A DNA stretch of 60,227 nucleotides from Catenulispora pinisilvae. Lineage in GTDB: Bacteria > Actinomycetota > Actinomycetes > Streptomycetales > Catenulisporaceae. The stretch covers positions 1 through 60,227 of the forward strand of contig NZ_JAAFZA010000035.1 of assembly GCF_015356865.1 (NCBI RefSeq). Reading direction: 5' to 3'. How positions within the stretch are numbered: the first letter of the stretch is position 1; every line of letters begins with the position of its first letter. The translations under genes and the position numbers were made by a program. Under the pieces are notes generated by a model. The model was not told the DNA's origin, searched no databases, and saw only the letters and a program-made list of their open reading frames with translations. This document shows positions 30,729 to 39,397 of this stretch, piece after piece.

Positions 30729-33377
30729 TCACGACGTGGGGGAAGTCAGGTCGTAGATGGTCACGTTGTCGATGGTCTGCGCCTTGTAGTGGGCCTCGAC
30801 CCAGCTGGTGATGGCGCTGCCCTCGTCGGCGCCGCCGTTGGCGCGCATGCCGATGCCGCCGCCGATGAAGTAGTGGATCTTGTGGTTGGCGACGTCCTTC
30901 TGGAACTGGGCGAGGGTCGGGGAGGGGTCGGAGCCGTTGAAGCCGCCGATGGCCATGACGGCGTCGCCGGTGCCCAGCTGGTAGCCGGAGGCGTTTTGGG
31001 CGCCGATGGCCGCCGCGACCCAGGTGTAGCTGGACGCGTCCTGCTTCACCAGGGCCAGGATCTGGGCGCCGGGCTTGCTGCCGTCGAGGAAGTTGTTCAT
31101 GCCGCCGCCTCCGGAGAACGGGCTGGTCGTGTCGCCGGTGCCGGTGCCGGTGCCGGTGCCGCCGCCGAGTCGGCCCGTGCCGCCGCCGGTCGTGCCGGTG
31201 CCACCCGTGCCACCCGTGCCGCCGCCGAAGCCGCCCTGGCCGCCGGTGCCACCTGTCCCGCCGGTGCCGCCAGTCCCGCCGCCGAACCCGCCACGACCGC
31301 CGAAGCCGCCTTGGCCGGTCTGGCCGCCGCCCTGGCCGGTCGTGCCGCCCTGGCCGCCGCCGAAGCCCTGGCCGCCGTTCGGCATTGTGAAGTGCCGGCC
31401 GCCCTTGCCGCCGCCGAACCCGCCGCCGGGGCCGCCGAAGCCCGCGCCGGCCGGACCGGCCGACGGGATCGAGCCGCTGTGTCCCTGGCTGGTCGTGGCC
31501 ACGGCGTACGCCGCCGGCCCGAGTAGCGCCGAGCCCACGCCGATCGCCACGGCGGCGATCCGCAGAGCCCTGTTACGCGAGTTGGCGGCACGATCCGCAG
31601 CCTGGGCCTCCGCATTGGCAGCGGTACCGGCACCAGCGCCAGCGACCGTGGCCGCCGCATCAGTACCCTGCTCAGCTCCGGCCGGCACCCAACCCGGCTG
31701 CTCGATCGCAGCCGCGCCCGCAGCGCCGGCCTCAGCACCCGCACCAACACCCGCCGCACTGCCGGCGCCAGCCTCAGCACCAGCTCCCGCCCCAGTCCGA
31801 AGCCACCCAGGCCCGGCCAACAACAGCGCCGTCCCGACAACTCCAGCGACCAGGACCAGATACCGCACCCACGAGTACCAATTCGGCGTCTCGCCCAGCA
31901 GGTGGAACGACCACCAGGCAGTGACCCCGACCGCGCCCGCGAGCCCGATCCGGGCCAGCGGCTCCTTCCGCCGGGCCCACACCAGCCCACCGCCGATGCC
32001 GAGGGTCACCGCGATGAGCGGAGCCAGCGCGATCGTGTAGTACGGGTGGAAGATCCCCTGCATGTAGCTGAAGACCGCAGCCGTGCTCAGCAGCGAGAGC
32101 CCCCAAGCCAGCAGCGCGGAGCGCGCGTGGTCGGTGCGCCGGGCCCGGCCCGCGGCCCACAGCCCGAAGACGAACAGCACCAGTGCGGCCGGGATCAGCC
32201 AGCTGATCTGGCTGCCGAGCTCGGAGTCGAACATCCGCCCGACGCCGGTGCCCGAGCTGAAGCCGCCGATGCCGCCGCCGCCCCGTCGGCCGCCGAAGCC
32301 CTCGGCACCGCCGGGGAAGGCCAGCCCGCCGCGACCGGTCGCGCCGGTGCCGGTGGCACCCGCCGCGCCGGTCAAGCCGGTCCCGCCGGTCAGCCCGGCG
32401 CCGCCCGCGCCGCCCGCGCCACCCGCCGCGCCGCCGCCGGGTCCGCCGACGCTCCCGGTCTCATTGCCGGTCAGCCGGCCGAAGCCGTTGTAGCCGAAGG
32501 TCAGGTTCCAGAAGCTGTTGTCCTGCGAGCCGCCGACGTAAGGACGCGAACCCGCCGGCGTCAGCTGCATGATCGCCACCCACCAGCCGGCGCTGACCAC
32601 GATGGCCAGCCCGGCCGCCCCGATCTGCCACAGCCGGCGCAGGAACTTGCCCGGCCCGACGGCCAGGTAGACCGCGGTCAGCGCGGGCAGGATCAGGAAC
32701 GCCTGCAACGTCTTGGTCAGGAACGCGAAGCCGATCAGCGTTCCGGCCAGCAGCAACCAGCGGGTGCTGCCGTTCTCCTGCGCGCGCACCACCGAGTAGA
32801 CGGACAGCGTCATCAGCAGGACCAGCAGCGCGTCCGGGTTGTTGAACTTGAACATCAGCACCGCGACCGGGGTGAGCATCAGCGCGGCCGCCGCGATCAG
32901 CCCGAAGGCCGCGCCGGTGGCGGCGCCCCGGGTCCGGGTCAGCACCCGCTTGACCGCCGTGTAGACCACGCCGCACGTCGCGACGCCCATCAGCGCCTGC
33001 GGGACCAGCATGGACCAGGAGCTGAAGCCGAAGATCCGCCCGGAGATCTCCATGATCCACAACGAGGCCGGCGGCTTGTCCACGGTGATCGAGTTGCCGG
33101 CGTCCAGCGACCCGAACAGCATCGCCTTCCAGCTCTTGGTGCCGGCCTGGACCGCCGCGGCGTAGAAGGAGTTGGCCCAGCCGGAGGCCGACAGGTCCCA
33201 CAGGTACAGGACCGCCGCGGCCACCAGCAGACCGAGCAGGCCGGGCCGGGCCCAGCGCGGGTCGGAATCCGGGCCGCGCCAGTAGCGCGTGAAGCGGCCG
33301 GTGCCGCCGGCCACCGTCGAGTCCGACGGCGGTCCGATCTCATAAACGACGTCTGACGTCGGGGACAGGGTGCTCAT
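30729..33377 (-). CDS. Glycosyltransferase family 39 (PMT/ArnT-like) membrane protein
   Basis: An 882-residue polytopic protein. It has a PMT/ArnT-like core: a first transmembrane segment (LLGLLVAAAVLYLWDLS), then NSFYAAAVQAGTKSWKAMLFG and SITVDKPPASLWIM, the conserved luminal loop with Asp typical of dolichol/polyprenol-phosphate-mannose users, and about ten more helices. Unusually, two Gly-rich tracts interrupt it: about residues 305-375, and about 665-765, with GGTGG-type repeats before a final globular domain (NNFLDGSKPGAQILALVKQDASSY). It is coupled to the GT2-GtrA gene by an ATGA overlap, suggesting that protein supplies the lipid-linked sugar donor. It probably glycosylates envelope polymers or proteins on the outer membrane face. 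Confidence 0.88.
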   Translation of the reverse strand: MSTLSPTSDVVYEIGPPSDSTVAGGTGRFTRYWRGPDSDPRWARPGLLGLLVAAAVLYLWDLSASGWANSFYAAAVQAGTKSWKAMLFGSLDAGNSITVDKPPASLWIMEISGRIFGFSSWSMLVPQALMGVATCGVVYTAVKRVLTRTRGAATGAAFGLIAAAALMLTPVAVLMFKFNNPDALLVLLMTLSVYSVVRAQENGSTRWLLLAGTLIGFAFLTKTLQAFLILPALTAVYLAVGPGKFLRRLWQIGAAGLAIVVSAGWWVAIMQLTPAGSRPYVGGSQDNSFWNLTFGYNGFGRLTGNETGSVGGPGGGAAGGAGGAGGAGLTGGTGLTGAAGATGTGATGRGGLAFPGGAEGFGGRRGGGGIGGFSSGTGVGRMFDSELGSQISWLIPAALVLFVFGLWAAGRARRTDHARSALLAWGLSLLSTAAVFSYMQGIFHPYYTIALAPLIAVTLGIGGGLVWARRKEPLARIGLAGAVGVTAWWSFHLLGETPNWYSWVRYLVLVAGVVGTALLLAGPGWLRTGAGAGAEAGAGSAAGVGAGAEAGAAGAAAIEQPGWVPAGAEQGTDAAATVAGAGAGTAANAEAQAADRAANSRNRALRIAAVAIGVGSALLGPAAYAVATTSQGHSGSIPSAGPAGAGFGGPGGGFGGGKGGRHFTMPNGGQGFGGGQGGTTGQGGGQTGQGGFGGRGGFGGGTGGTGGTGGTGGQGGFGGGTGGTGGTGTTGGGTGRLGGGTGTGTGTGDTTSPFSGGGGMNNFLDGSKPGAQILALVKQDASSYTWVAAAIGAQNASGYQLGTGDAVMAIGGFNGSDPSPTLAQFQKDVANHKIHYFIGGGIGMRANGGADEGSAITSWVEAHYKAQTIDNVTIYDLTSPTS

Positions 33378-34660
33378 GACAGCTCTCCAGAGGTCTGAGC
33401 CGCCGGGACCTGGATCTCGTGATCGGCGGAGGGGGAAGGGTGATGCCTGGGGTGGAAGACCCAGGCGCGGAGCAACACGAACCGGGCCAGTGTCGACAGC
33501 CCGTTGGCGACGATCAGCGCGGCCAGTTCCGTGGTGCGGGAGGGATGCTGCACGGCGGCGTGCACCCCGGCCAGCGTCCCGGTGGACAACACCAGGCCGA
33601 TGCCGAAGGCGACCAGGCCGCCGATCTGGTCGCGCAGCGCGTTCCGGCTGCCGGTGACGCCGAACGTGAAGCGCCGGTTGGCGGCCGTGTTCGCGACCGC
33701 GGTGACGGCCAGCGCGACGGCGTTCGCCGCGAAGGCCCCCATCGGCGCGCGCAGCAGCACGTAGAGGACCAGATACGCCAGCGTGGACAGCACCCCGATG
33801 GTCGCGAAGACCGGGATCTGCCACTTCAGTCCGGGCGGCGGGTCGGCGGCCAGCACCCGGGCCCGGACCGGCGCGCCGGAGGAGGACCGCAGCGACGCCT
33901 TCGCGACCCGCCACATCCCGCGCAGATCGGCCTTGGCGGTCTTCACGATGTCCACCCGGGAGTCCGGGTCGTCGATCCAGTCCACCGGCACTTCGTGGAT
34001 CCGCAGCCCCGAGCGCTCGGCGAGCAGCAGCAGTTCGGTGTCGAAGAACCACTCCTCGTCCTGCACCCGCGGCAGCAGCGCCTGCACCACCTCGGTCTTG
34101 GCCGCCTTGAACCCGCACTGCGCGTCGGAGAAGCGGGCCGCCATCGTGGTGCGCAGCAGGAAGTTGTAGGTGCGCGAGATGAACTCCCGCTTGGGACCGC
34201 GCGCCACCGCGCTGCCGCGGGCCAGCCGCGAGCCGATGGCCAGGTCCGAGTGGCCGCTGAGCAGTGGGGCCACCAGCGGCAGGAAGGCGTTCAGGTCGGT
34301 GGACAGGTCGACGTCCATGTAGGACACGACGTCGGCGTCGGAGGTGGACCACACGGCGCGCAGCGCGCGGCCGCGCCCCTTCAGATCCAGATGCACGGCC
34401 CGCACCCCGCTCAGCTCCCGCGACAGCCGCGCCGCGACCGCCCAGGTGCCGTCGGTCGAGGCGTTGTCGGCCACGGTGATCCGGAAGGGGTAGGGCAGGT
34501 TCTCGACGAGGTAGCGGTGCAGTCTGCGCACGCTGGCCTCCAGGACGTGCTGCTCGTTGTAGACGGGCACCACGACCTCGACCAGCCGTCTGCGCGGCCC
34601 ACCCGCCGCCCCGGTGCCGGCGTCCGGCGGTTCGCGGTCGGTGAGAGCGGTTGCGTTCAT
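33374..34660 (-). CDS. GT2 glycosyltransferase fused to GtrA-like domain
   Basis: A 428-residue bifunctional protein. Residues 25-260 form a GT2 (DPMS-like) domain with VEVVVPVYNEQHVLE, TVADNASTDGTW, SYMDVDLSTDL (metal/nucleotide-sugar DxD) and KAAKTEVVQALLP. Residues 285-405 are a four-helix GtrA domain (VFATIGVLSTLAYLVLYVLL and three further helices), which usually flips the polyprenyl-phosphate sugar. The likely product is a polyprenyl-phosphate hexose delivered to the GT39 enzyme encoded next. The ATG at 34660 begins a sequence homologous to relatives; upstream sequence in frame is noise. The gene precedes, and is coupled to, the GT39 gene. Confidence 0.88.
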   Translation of the reverse strand: MNATALTDREPPDAGTGAAGGPRRRLVEVVVPVYNEQHVLEASVRRLHRYLVENLPYPFRITVADNASTDGTWAVAARLSRELSGVRAVHLDLKGRGRALRAVWSTSDADVVSYMDVDLSTDLNAFLPLVAPLLSGHSDLAIGSRLARGSAVARGPKREFISRTYNFLLRTTMAARFSDAQCGFKAAKTEVVQALLPRVQDEEWFFDTELLLLAERSGLRIHEVPVDWIDDPDSRVDIVKTAKADLRGMWRVAKASLRSSSGAPVRARVLAADPPPGLKWQIPVFATIGVLSTLAYLVLYVLLRAPMGAFAANAVALAVTAVANTAANRRFTFGVTGSRNALRDQIGGLVAFGIGLVLSTGTLAGVHAAVQHPSRTTELAALIVANGLSTLARFVLLRAWVFHPRHHPSPSADHEIQVPAAQTSGELS

Positions 34661-34790
34661 GACCCTGACGCTCTCGGGGCGGAGTGGGAGGGGAATGAGG
34701 CTTCGATGAAACGGACATGAGAATGGGCGCGGCGCTGGTGGAACATATGAGCGCTTGTTGACAAAGCTGAGATCTTGAGGCGGACGCGGG

Positions 34791-34828
34791 ACGAGCAGAT
34801 CCCCGCCGCGCGGCCGGGATCTGCTCGT
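34791..34828 (-). terminator. Hairpin downstream of the two-component operon
   Basis: ACGAGCAGATCCC (34791-34803) pairs perfectly with 34816-34828 around a 12-nt loop. It lies about 70 bp beyond the histidine kinase stop. Two GTGATCAC palindromes (34830-34837, 34865-34872) lie between the kinase and the hairpin. Confidence 0.65.
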
Positions 34829-34900
34829 GGTGATCACGGAATCAGGCCTACTCGACAACGGTCTGTGATCACAAGAGGCTGATGTGATCCGCGCACGCTC

Positions 34901-36334
34901 TCAGGCCTCGGCGGTCCCGGGCAGGAACAGCCGGGCGATCGTCCCCGGGCCGTCGTGCGGCCGCTCGAACATGATCGCGCCGCCGGACTCGCGGGCGGCC
35001 CGCGCCGCGATCGCCAGCCCCAGCCCGCTGCCCGGCATCGCCCGGGCCGTGGGGGAGCGCCAGAAGCGCTCGAAGACGTGCGGCAGTTCCTCCGGCGCGA
35101 TGCCGGGGCCGCGGTCGCGGACGGTCAGCGCGCCGTTGGCCAGCCGCACCTCCACGTTCGATCCCGGCGGCGCGAACTTCACCGCGTTGTCCAGCAGGTT
35201 CACCACCGCGCGCTCCAGCGCGGCGCCGTCGCCGTGGGTGGTCCACGGCCGCAGGTCCTCGGTGATCGTCACCGGGGTCTGGCGGGCCACCCCGCGCGGC
35301 CGGACGCGCTCGACGGCGCGCGCCGTCACCTCGTGCAGCGCCACCGGGGCGGTCACCGGCGAGGACTGCTCCGGCCGCGACAGCTCCAGCAGGTCGGCGA
35401 TCAGCATCGTCAGCTCCCGCATCTGGGTGCGCGCGCCGGTGAGCAGTTCGGGGCGCTTGCCGGGCGGCAACGGCCGGCCGGACTCCTCGGAGCGGATCAG
35501 CAGGTCTATGGTCGTGCGCAGCGAGGTCAGGGGGGTGCGCAACTCGTGGCCGGCGTCGTCGACCAGGCGTTTCTGCTCGTCCCGGGACGATTGCAGGGCC
35601 GCGGTCATGGCGTTGAACGACTCCGAGAGCCGGGCGATCTCGTCGTCGCCGGCCACCGGCATCCGGACCGACAGGTCCTCGGTGCGGGCCACGTGCTCGA
35701 CCGCCTCGGTCAGCACGTCCACCGGACGCAGCGCGGCGCGCGCGACCAGCAGGCCGGCGGTGGCCGCGCCGCCGATCCCGATCAGCGACACCACGAACAG
35801 CAGCCAGGCCAGGCTGCTCAGCGAGTCGTCGATGGGCTGGTAGGGCTGGGATTTCAGGAACACCCCGGAGCCGGTGGGGGCCGGCACGACCTCGATCCGC
35901 ACCTTCTCGCCGGTCTCCGTGGTGATCCCGTCGCGCCAGATCCCCGCGGTGTCCGGTTGCTGACCGGCGACCTGCAGGTCGCTCGGCGCGCCGTTCACCT
36001 GGGTGGATCCGGGCAGGGCGCAGGTGCTGGCACCGTCGTAGTAGGTGATGCTGACCAGCGCCGGCGAGTGGTACTCGTTATTGGTGTTCGGCGGCGGGTT
36101 CGGCGGGTGCTGGGGGCCACAGGGCGAAGCGGCCCCGGCCCGGTCGCCGCGCAGGTCGCGCCAGTACTGGCCGCCGGCCGGCCCGCCGGTGCCGGCGATC
36201 GACTTGTCCATCTGCTCGTGGAGCCGGTCCCGCACGGCGACGTACGAGACCAGCGCCACCGCGCCTATCGCGATCGCGACGGCCAGCGCGCTCATGATCG
36301 CCAGCCGGGACCGCAGGGGCATCCGCCGTCTCAT
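34901..36334 (-). CDS. Sensor histidine kinase (MprB/CseC-like)
   Basis: A 477-residue membrane kinase. It has an N-terminal transmembrane helix, an extracytoplasmic sensor of about 140 residues with two Cys (PCGPQHPPNP and GASTCALPG), a second helix and a HAMP domain. HisKA follows with DDAGHELRTPLTSL (phospho-acceptor His263), then the ATPase with N box NLLDNAVKFAP, G1 DRGPGIAPEEL, F box FERFWRS and G2 GSGLGLAIAAR. The ATG at 36334 overlaps the response-regulator stop. The Cys pair may form a disulfide in the sensor. It is downstream of and coupled to its regulator, and separate from the GT genes by a terminator. Confidence 0.92.
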   Translation of the reverse strand: MRRRMPLRSRLAIMSALAVAIAIGAVALVSYVAVRDRLHEQMDKSIAGTGGPAGGQYWRDLRGDRAGAASPCGPQHPPNPPPNTNNEYHSPALVSITYYDGASTCALPGSTQVNGAPSDLQVAGQQPDTAGIWRDGITTETGEKVRIEVVPAPTGSGVFLKSQPYQPIDDSLSSLAWLLFVVSLIGIGGAATAGLLVARAALRPVDVLTEAVEHVARTEDLSVRMPVAGDDEIARLSESFNAMTAALQSSRDEQKRLVDDAGHELRTPLTSLRTTIDLLIRSEESGRPLPPGKRPELLTGARTQMRELTMLIADLLELSRPEQSSPVTAPVALHEVTARAVERVRPRGVARQTPVTITEDLRPWTTHGDGAALERAVVNLLDNAVKFAPPGSNVEVRLANGALTVRDRGPGIAPEELPHVFERFWRSPTARAMPGSGLGLAIAARAARESGGAIMFERPHDGPGTIARLFLPGTAEA

Positions 36335-37125
36335 CGCCGCCCGCCGGAGGCGGTGCGCAGCGCGTAGCCGACGCCGCGCACGGTCTGGATCAGCCTGGGC
36401 AGGCCGTCGAACTCCGTCTTCTTGCGCACGTACATGACATACACGTCGAGGGAGTTCGAGGCGGGTTCGAAGTCGAAGCCCCACACCGCGCGCAGGATCT
36501 GCTCGCGGGTCAGCGCCTGCCGCGGGTGCGCCAGGAACATCTCCAGCAGCAGGTACTCCGTCCGGGTGAGTTCTATGAGCTGGCCGGCCCGGGTGACCTC
36601 GCGGGTCAGGGTGTCCATGCGCAGGTCCTCGTACTCCAGGACGTGCTCTTCGTGGGCGGCCGCGGCGCCGCCGGGCTCGGTGCCCTCGGTGCTCAGCGCG
36701 CCGCGCCGGAGCAGGGCCCGGACCCGGGCCAGCAGTTCGTCCAGTTCGAAGGGCTTGGCCAGGTAGTCGTCGGCGCCGGCGTCCAGGCCGGCCACCCGGT
36801 CCCCGGTCAGGTCGCGCGCGGTGAGCATCAGCACCGGCAGGGTCGGGTCGGCCGAGCGCAGCCGGCGGCAGGCGGTGAGCCCGTCCATGCCGGGCATCAG
36901 CACGTCGAGCACGACCAGGTCCGGCCGGGTCCGCTCGACCTCGGTCAGCGCGGTCCGGCCGTCGGCCGCGGTGCGGACGGCGTACCCCTCGAACTCCAGG
37001 CTGGACGCGAGCACCGCGCGGATGCCGGGCTCGTCGTCGACGACCAGGATCTCCGAGGTGGCCGCAGCGCCCGCGGACGTGGCGGGACCTGCGAGAAAAG
37101 GCGTGGGAGAGCTCACGGCGACCAC
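36331..37125 (-). CDS. OmpR-family response regulator
   Basis: A 264-residue regulator. The receiver domain has the acidic pair DD (30-31), phosphorylatable Asp74 in VVLDVLMPGMDG, the Thr in MLTARD and Lys124 in YLAKPF. The C-terminal winged helix is complete, with LTRTEYLLLEMFLAHPRQALTREQIL and a closing VMYVRKKTEFDG and TVRGVGYALR. A short linker rich in Glu/Ala separates the two. The start is uncertain between GTG 37125 and GTG 37116. It is divergent from the first TetR gene, 125 bp away. The pair resembles MprAB/CseBC envelope-stress systems; its targets are not visible here. Confidence 0.92.
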   Translation of the reverse strand: MVAVSSPTPFLAGPATSAGAAATSEILVVDDEPGIRAVLASSLEFEGYAVRTAADGRTALTEVERTRPDLVVLDVLMPGMDGLTACRRLRSADPTLPVLMLTARDLTGDRVAGLDAGADDYLAKPFELDELLARVRALLRRGALSTEGTEPGGAAAAHEEHVLEYEDLRMDTLTREVTRAGQLIELTRTEYLLLEMFLAHPRQALTREQILRAVWGFDFEPASNSLDVYVMYVRKKTEFDGLPRLIQTVRGVGYALRTASGGRR

Positions 37126-37191
37126 TATCCGTGGGGCTGATGAGGAACGGCTGAGAATCCGTCAGGAGAAATCTTAGAGCTTGCCGTGAGA

Positions 37192-37221
37192 TTGACCTGT
37201 GAGTGAGTAGTCACATAGTTT
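37192..37221 (+). promoter_or_regulatory. Promoter of the first TetR gene
   Basis: TTGACC (37192-37197), 18 bp and TAGTTT (37216-37221). The -10 box lies inside the inverted repeat at 37209-37227, which is the expected geometry for autorepression. Confidence 0.6.
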
Positions 37222-37227
37222 GTGACT
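37209..37227 (+). promoter_or_regulatory. TetR-type operator (autoregulatory, predicted)
   Basis: AGTCACATAGTTTGTGACT is a perfect 7-bp inverted repeat with a 5-bp spacer, overlapping the -10 box and 23 bp upstream of the TetR start. A second, looser TGTGA/TCACA pair runs to 37238. Confidence 0.6.
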
Positions 37228-37250
37228 GGTCAATCACAACGGAGGCGGCC

Positions 37251-37886
37251 ATGACGAACCCCGGACCCAGCCCGTTCCGCTCCACCGCGGAGGCGCGGCG
37301 GGCGTTCATCACCACGCAGGCGGTGAAGGTCTTCGCCCGCGGCGGGTACCACGCCACCCCGGTCGCCGACGTGGCCGAGGCGGCGGGCATCTCGCCGGCG
37401 TACGTGTTCCGGCTCTTCGACGGGAAGCTCGGCCTGTTCCTGGCCGCGCTGGAGCACTGCCACGAGCGGATCCTGACCACGGTGGGCGCGGTCGCCGACG
37501 CCATGCCCGGCGAGGACCCCGAGGCCGTGCTCGCGGCGATGGGCGACGCCTACGCGCAGCTGATCTCCGACCGCGATCTGCTGATGCTGCAAGTGCACGC
37601 GCTCAGCGCCGTCGACGTCCCGGAGATCGCCGCCACCACCCGGCGCGGACTGGAGCGGATGATCAGCCTCCTGCAGGACCGCGCCGGGGCCTCGGACCAG
37701 GCCGCGCAGCAGTTCGTGGCCTACGGCCAGCTCTGCCACCTCATCGTCGCCACCGGTCTGACCGACGCCGCCGGCGACGGCACGCCGGCCCCGCGCTGGG
37801 CGAGAGTCCTGACCGACGGGATGGCCCACCCGCAAGCCGTCGCCGAGGCCGACGACGTCGAGGCCGACGCCGTGGACGGCACCTGA
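37251..37886 (+). CDS. TetR-family regulator (first)
   Basis: A 211-residue regulator. The HTH reads TQAVKVFARGGYHATPVADVAEAAGISPAYVFRLFDGKLGLFLAAL (about 18-65), the standard TetR DNA-binding signature. The ligand-binding C-terminal domain belongs to the group with GDAYAQLISDRDLLMLQVHAL, the same type as the second TetR at 38409. The ATG at 37251 is preceded by GGAGGC, with its own operator immediately upstream. The next gene on the strand is a broken F420-type nitroreductase, the probable former target of this repressor. Confidence 0.93.
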   Translation: MTNPGPSPFRSTAEARRAFITTQAVKVFARGGYHATPVADVAEAAGISPAYVFRLFDGKLGLFLAALEHCHERILTTVGAVADAMPGEDPEAVLAAMGDAYAQLISDRDLLMLQVHALSAVDVPEIAATTRRGLERMISLLQDRAGASDQAAQQFVAYGQLCHLIVATGLTDAAGDGTPAPRWARVLTDGMAHPQAVAEADDVEADAVDGT

Positions 37887-37973
37887 CCGAACTCAGACCA
37901 CTCATCTCTTCAGGCTGCTGACTCCAGCGGTCTTCCAACCATGCCAGTGCACTGCCATCCCTGGGAGGGAACC

Positions 37974-38316
37974 ATGTCCATCTCCGTCATCCGTCGCGCC
38001 GTCGCCGGTCGGCTACGTCGAGTCCGGCGGCGACCTGCTGATCGGCACCGCCGCCAAATGGCGCCGCAACCTGGTCCCCGGGGAACCGGTGCCGATCACC
38101 TGGCGCGGCCGCGACACCGTCGCGGACTGGGAGGTGATCACCGACGAGGAGGAGATCGCCGAGCCGTACCGGGTCATCATCGCGGGCAATCCCAGTCACC
38201 GTAAGCGCTCCGGGGTCAGCCTGGACGCCGACGGCAACGTCGACCGGGACCGGCTGCGCGGCGCGTTGGCGCGGGGAACGGCCGTGGTGCGCCTGCGGCC
38301 GGTGCCGACGGCCTAG
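37974..38316 (+). pseudogene. Broken F420H2-dependent nitroreductase-family (deazaflavin) gene
   Basis: A strong SD (GGGAGGGA) precedes an ATG at 37974, whose frame begins MSISVIRRAVAG and then loses similarity. From about 38008 a different frame encodes VGYVESGGDLLIGTAAKWRR, PVPITWRGRDTVADWEV, VIIAGNPSHRKRSGV and DRLRGALARGTAVVRLRPV to the stop at 38316. These match the C-terminal two-thirds of Ddn-like deazaflavin-dependent nitroreductases. About 30 expected residues are missing at the junction, so an out-of-frame deletion is more likely than a single-base error. It is flanked by two TetR genes. Confidence 0.65.
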
Positions 38317-38372
38317 TTCCCGATGCCCCGCAACCGGTCCTGACCTGGCGGCATCGCTCTTCGGCGGTGGGG

Positions 38373-38401
38373 TTGCCGTCGTGGTTAGTGAGTGCTAACT
38401 T
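38373..38401 (+). promoter_or_regulatory. Promoter and operator of the second TetR gene
   Basis: TTGCCG (38373-38378), 17 bp and TAACTT (38396-38401) end 7 bp before the ATG, so the message is probably leaderless; no SD is present. The inverted repeat GTTAGTGAGTGCTAAC (38384-38399) overlaps the -10 box. Confidence 0.6.
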
Positions 38402-38408
38402 ACTTCAC

Positions 38409-39275
38409 ATGAGCCCCCGCATGAGCGCCGACGAGCGACGCGACCAAGTGGTCCGGGCCGCGGTCACCGAGTTCTCGGTCCGCGGGCTGGAAGGCACCTC
38501 GACCAGCGACATCGCCAAGCGGGTCGGGGTGTCGCAGCCCTACCTGTTCCGGCTGTTCCCGACCAAGCGCGACCTGTTCATCGCCGCCCTGGAGGACTCC
38601 GCGCGGCAGGTGCAGGAAGTGTTCACCAAGGCGGCCGACGGCAAGTACGGGCACGCGGCGCTGGCCGCGATGGGCCAGGCCTACCAGGACCTGCTCTTGG
38701 CGGACCGCGACCTGCTGAACCTGCAACTCCAGCAGTTCGCCGCGTGCCACGACCCCGAGGTGCAGAAGGCGGTCCGCGGCGTGATGCGCCGGCTGTGGCA
38801 GCACGCGGAGAACATCTCCGGTGCCCCGGTCGAGGCGCGCGTGGAGTTCTTCGCCAGGGGCATGCTCTGCAACACGATCGCCGCGATGGGGTGGGACACG
38901 GAGCGCGACCAGGAGTGGCAGCCCGTGCTGGAGGTGCTGCGGCACGAGGCCGCCGAGACGGCCGACTCCGCCGCGGAGCTGGACGCCCAAGCGGCGGCGG
39001 GCTGCGTGCCGCCTGCCGACAGTGCCTCCAACTCCGCATACGCCGCTTACGTCGAGAGGGTGCTGGGTGGTGTGGCGACCCCGAGCACCGCAGCCTCGAC
39101 CGAAACAGCCTCGACCGAAACAGCCTCGACCAACGCCGTCCCGACCAACGCAGCCTCGACCAACGCCGTCCCGACCAACGCAGCCTCGACCAACGCCGTC
39201 CCGACCAACGCAGCCTCGGCCAACGCAATCCCGACCGACACGGCCTCGACCACCACAGTCCCGACCGACAACTGA
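38409..39275 (+). CDS. TetR-family regulator (second) with repeat tail
   Basis: A 288-residue regulator, about 80 residues longer than usual. The HTH is VVRAAVTEFSVRGLEGTSTSDIAKRVGVSQPYLFRLFPTKRDLFIAAL (about 14-60). The ligand domain contains AALAAMGQAYQDLLLADRDLLNLQLQQFAAC. After about residue 220 the chain is a Thr/Asn/Ala tail made of ASTNAVPTNA decapeptides, encoded by a 30-bp tandem repeat. The ATG at 38409 fits a leaderless start. The same operator sequence lies before the DHA2 exporter gene 195 bp downstream, so this protein is the likely repressor of the exporter and of itself. The tail may be non-functional padding. Confidence 0.9.
   Translation: MSPRMSADERRDQVVRAAVTEFSVRGLEGTSTSDIAKRVGVSQPYLFRLFPTKRDLFIAALEDSARQVQEVFTKAADGKYGHAALAAMGQAYQDLLLADRDLLNLQLQQFAACHDPEVQKAVRGVMRRLWQHAENISGAPVEARVEFFARGMLCNTIAAMGWDTERDQEWQPVLEVLRHEAAETADSAAELDAQAAAGCVPPADSASNSAYAAYVERVLGGVATPSTAASTETASTETASTNAVPTNAASTNAVPTNAASTNAVPTNAASANAIPTDTASTTTVPTDN
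39092..39255 (+). repeat. 30-bp tandem repeat in the TetR tail
   Basis: Three perfect 30-bp units (39121, 39151, 39181) and a diverged fourth (39211) follow two 15-bp half units (39092-39121). They encode ASTNAVPTNA-type decapeptides in frame. Perfect identity implies recent expansion. Confidence 0.85.
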
Positions 39276-39397
39276 ACACCGCGGCGACCAGCCGCGATCG
39301 CCATCGCCATCGGCGCCGACCCGAGACGCCACCGCCGCTATACCAAGTCCATCCGGTCATCCCAGCTTGCCCGCCGGGCAGAACTCTGCCCGGTGAA

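Noticed and set aside
37941..38204. Arg-rich frame starting near 37941 as a gene
   Set aside because: It is the out-of-frame reading of the broken nitroreductase gene.
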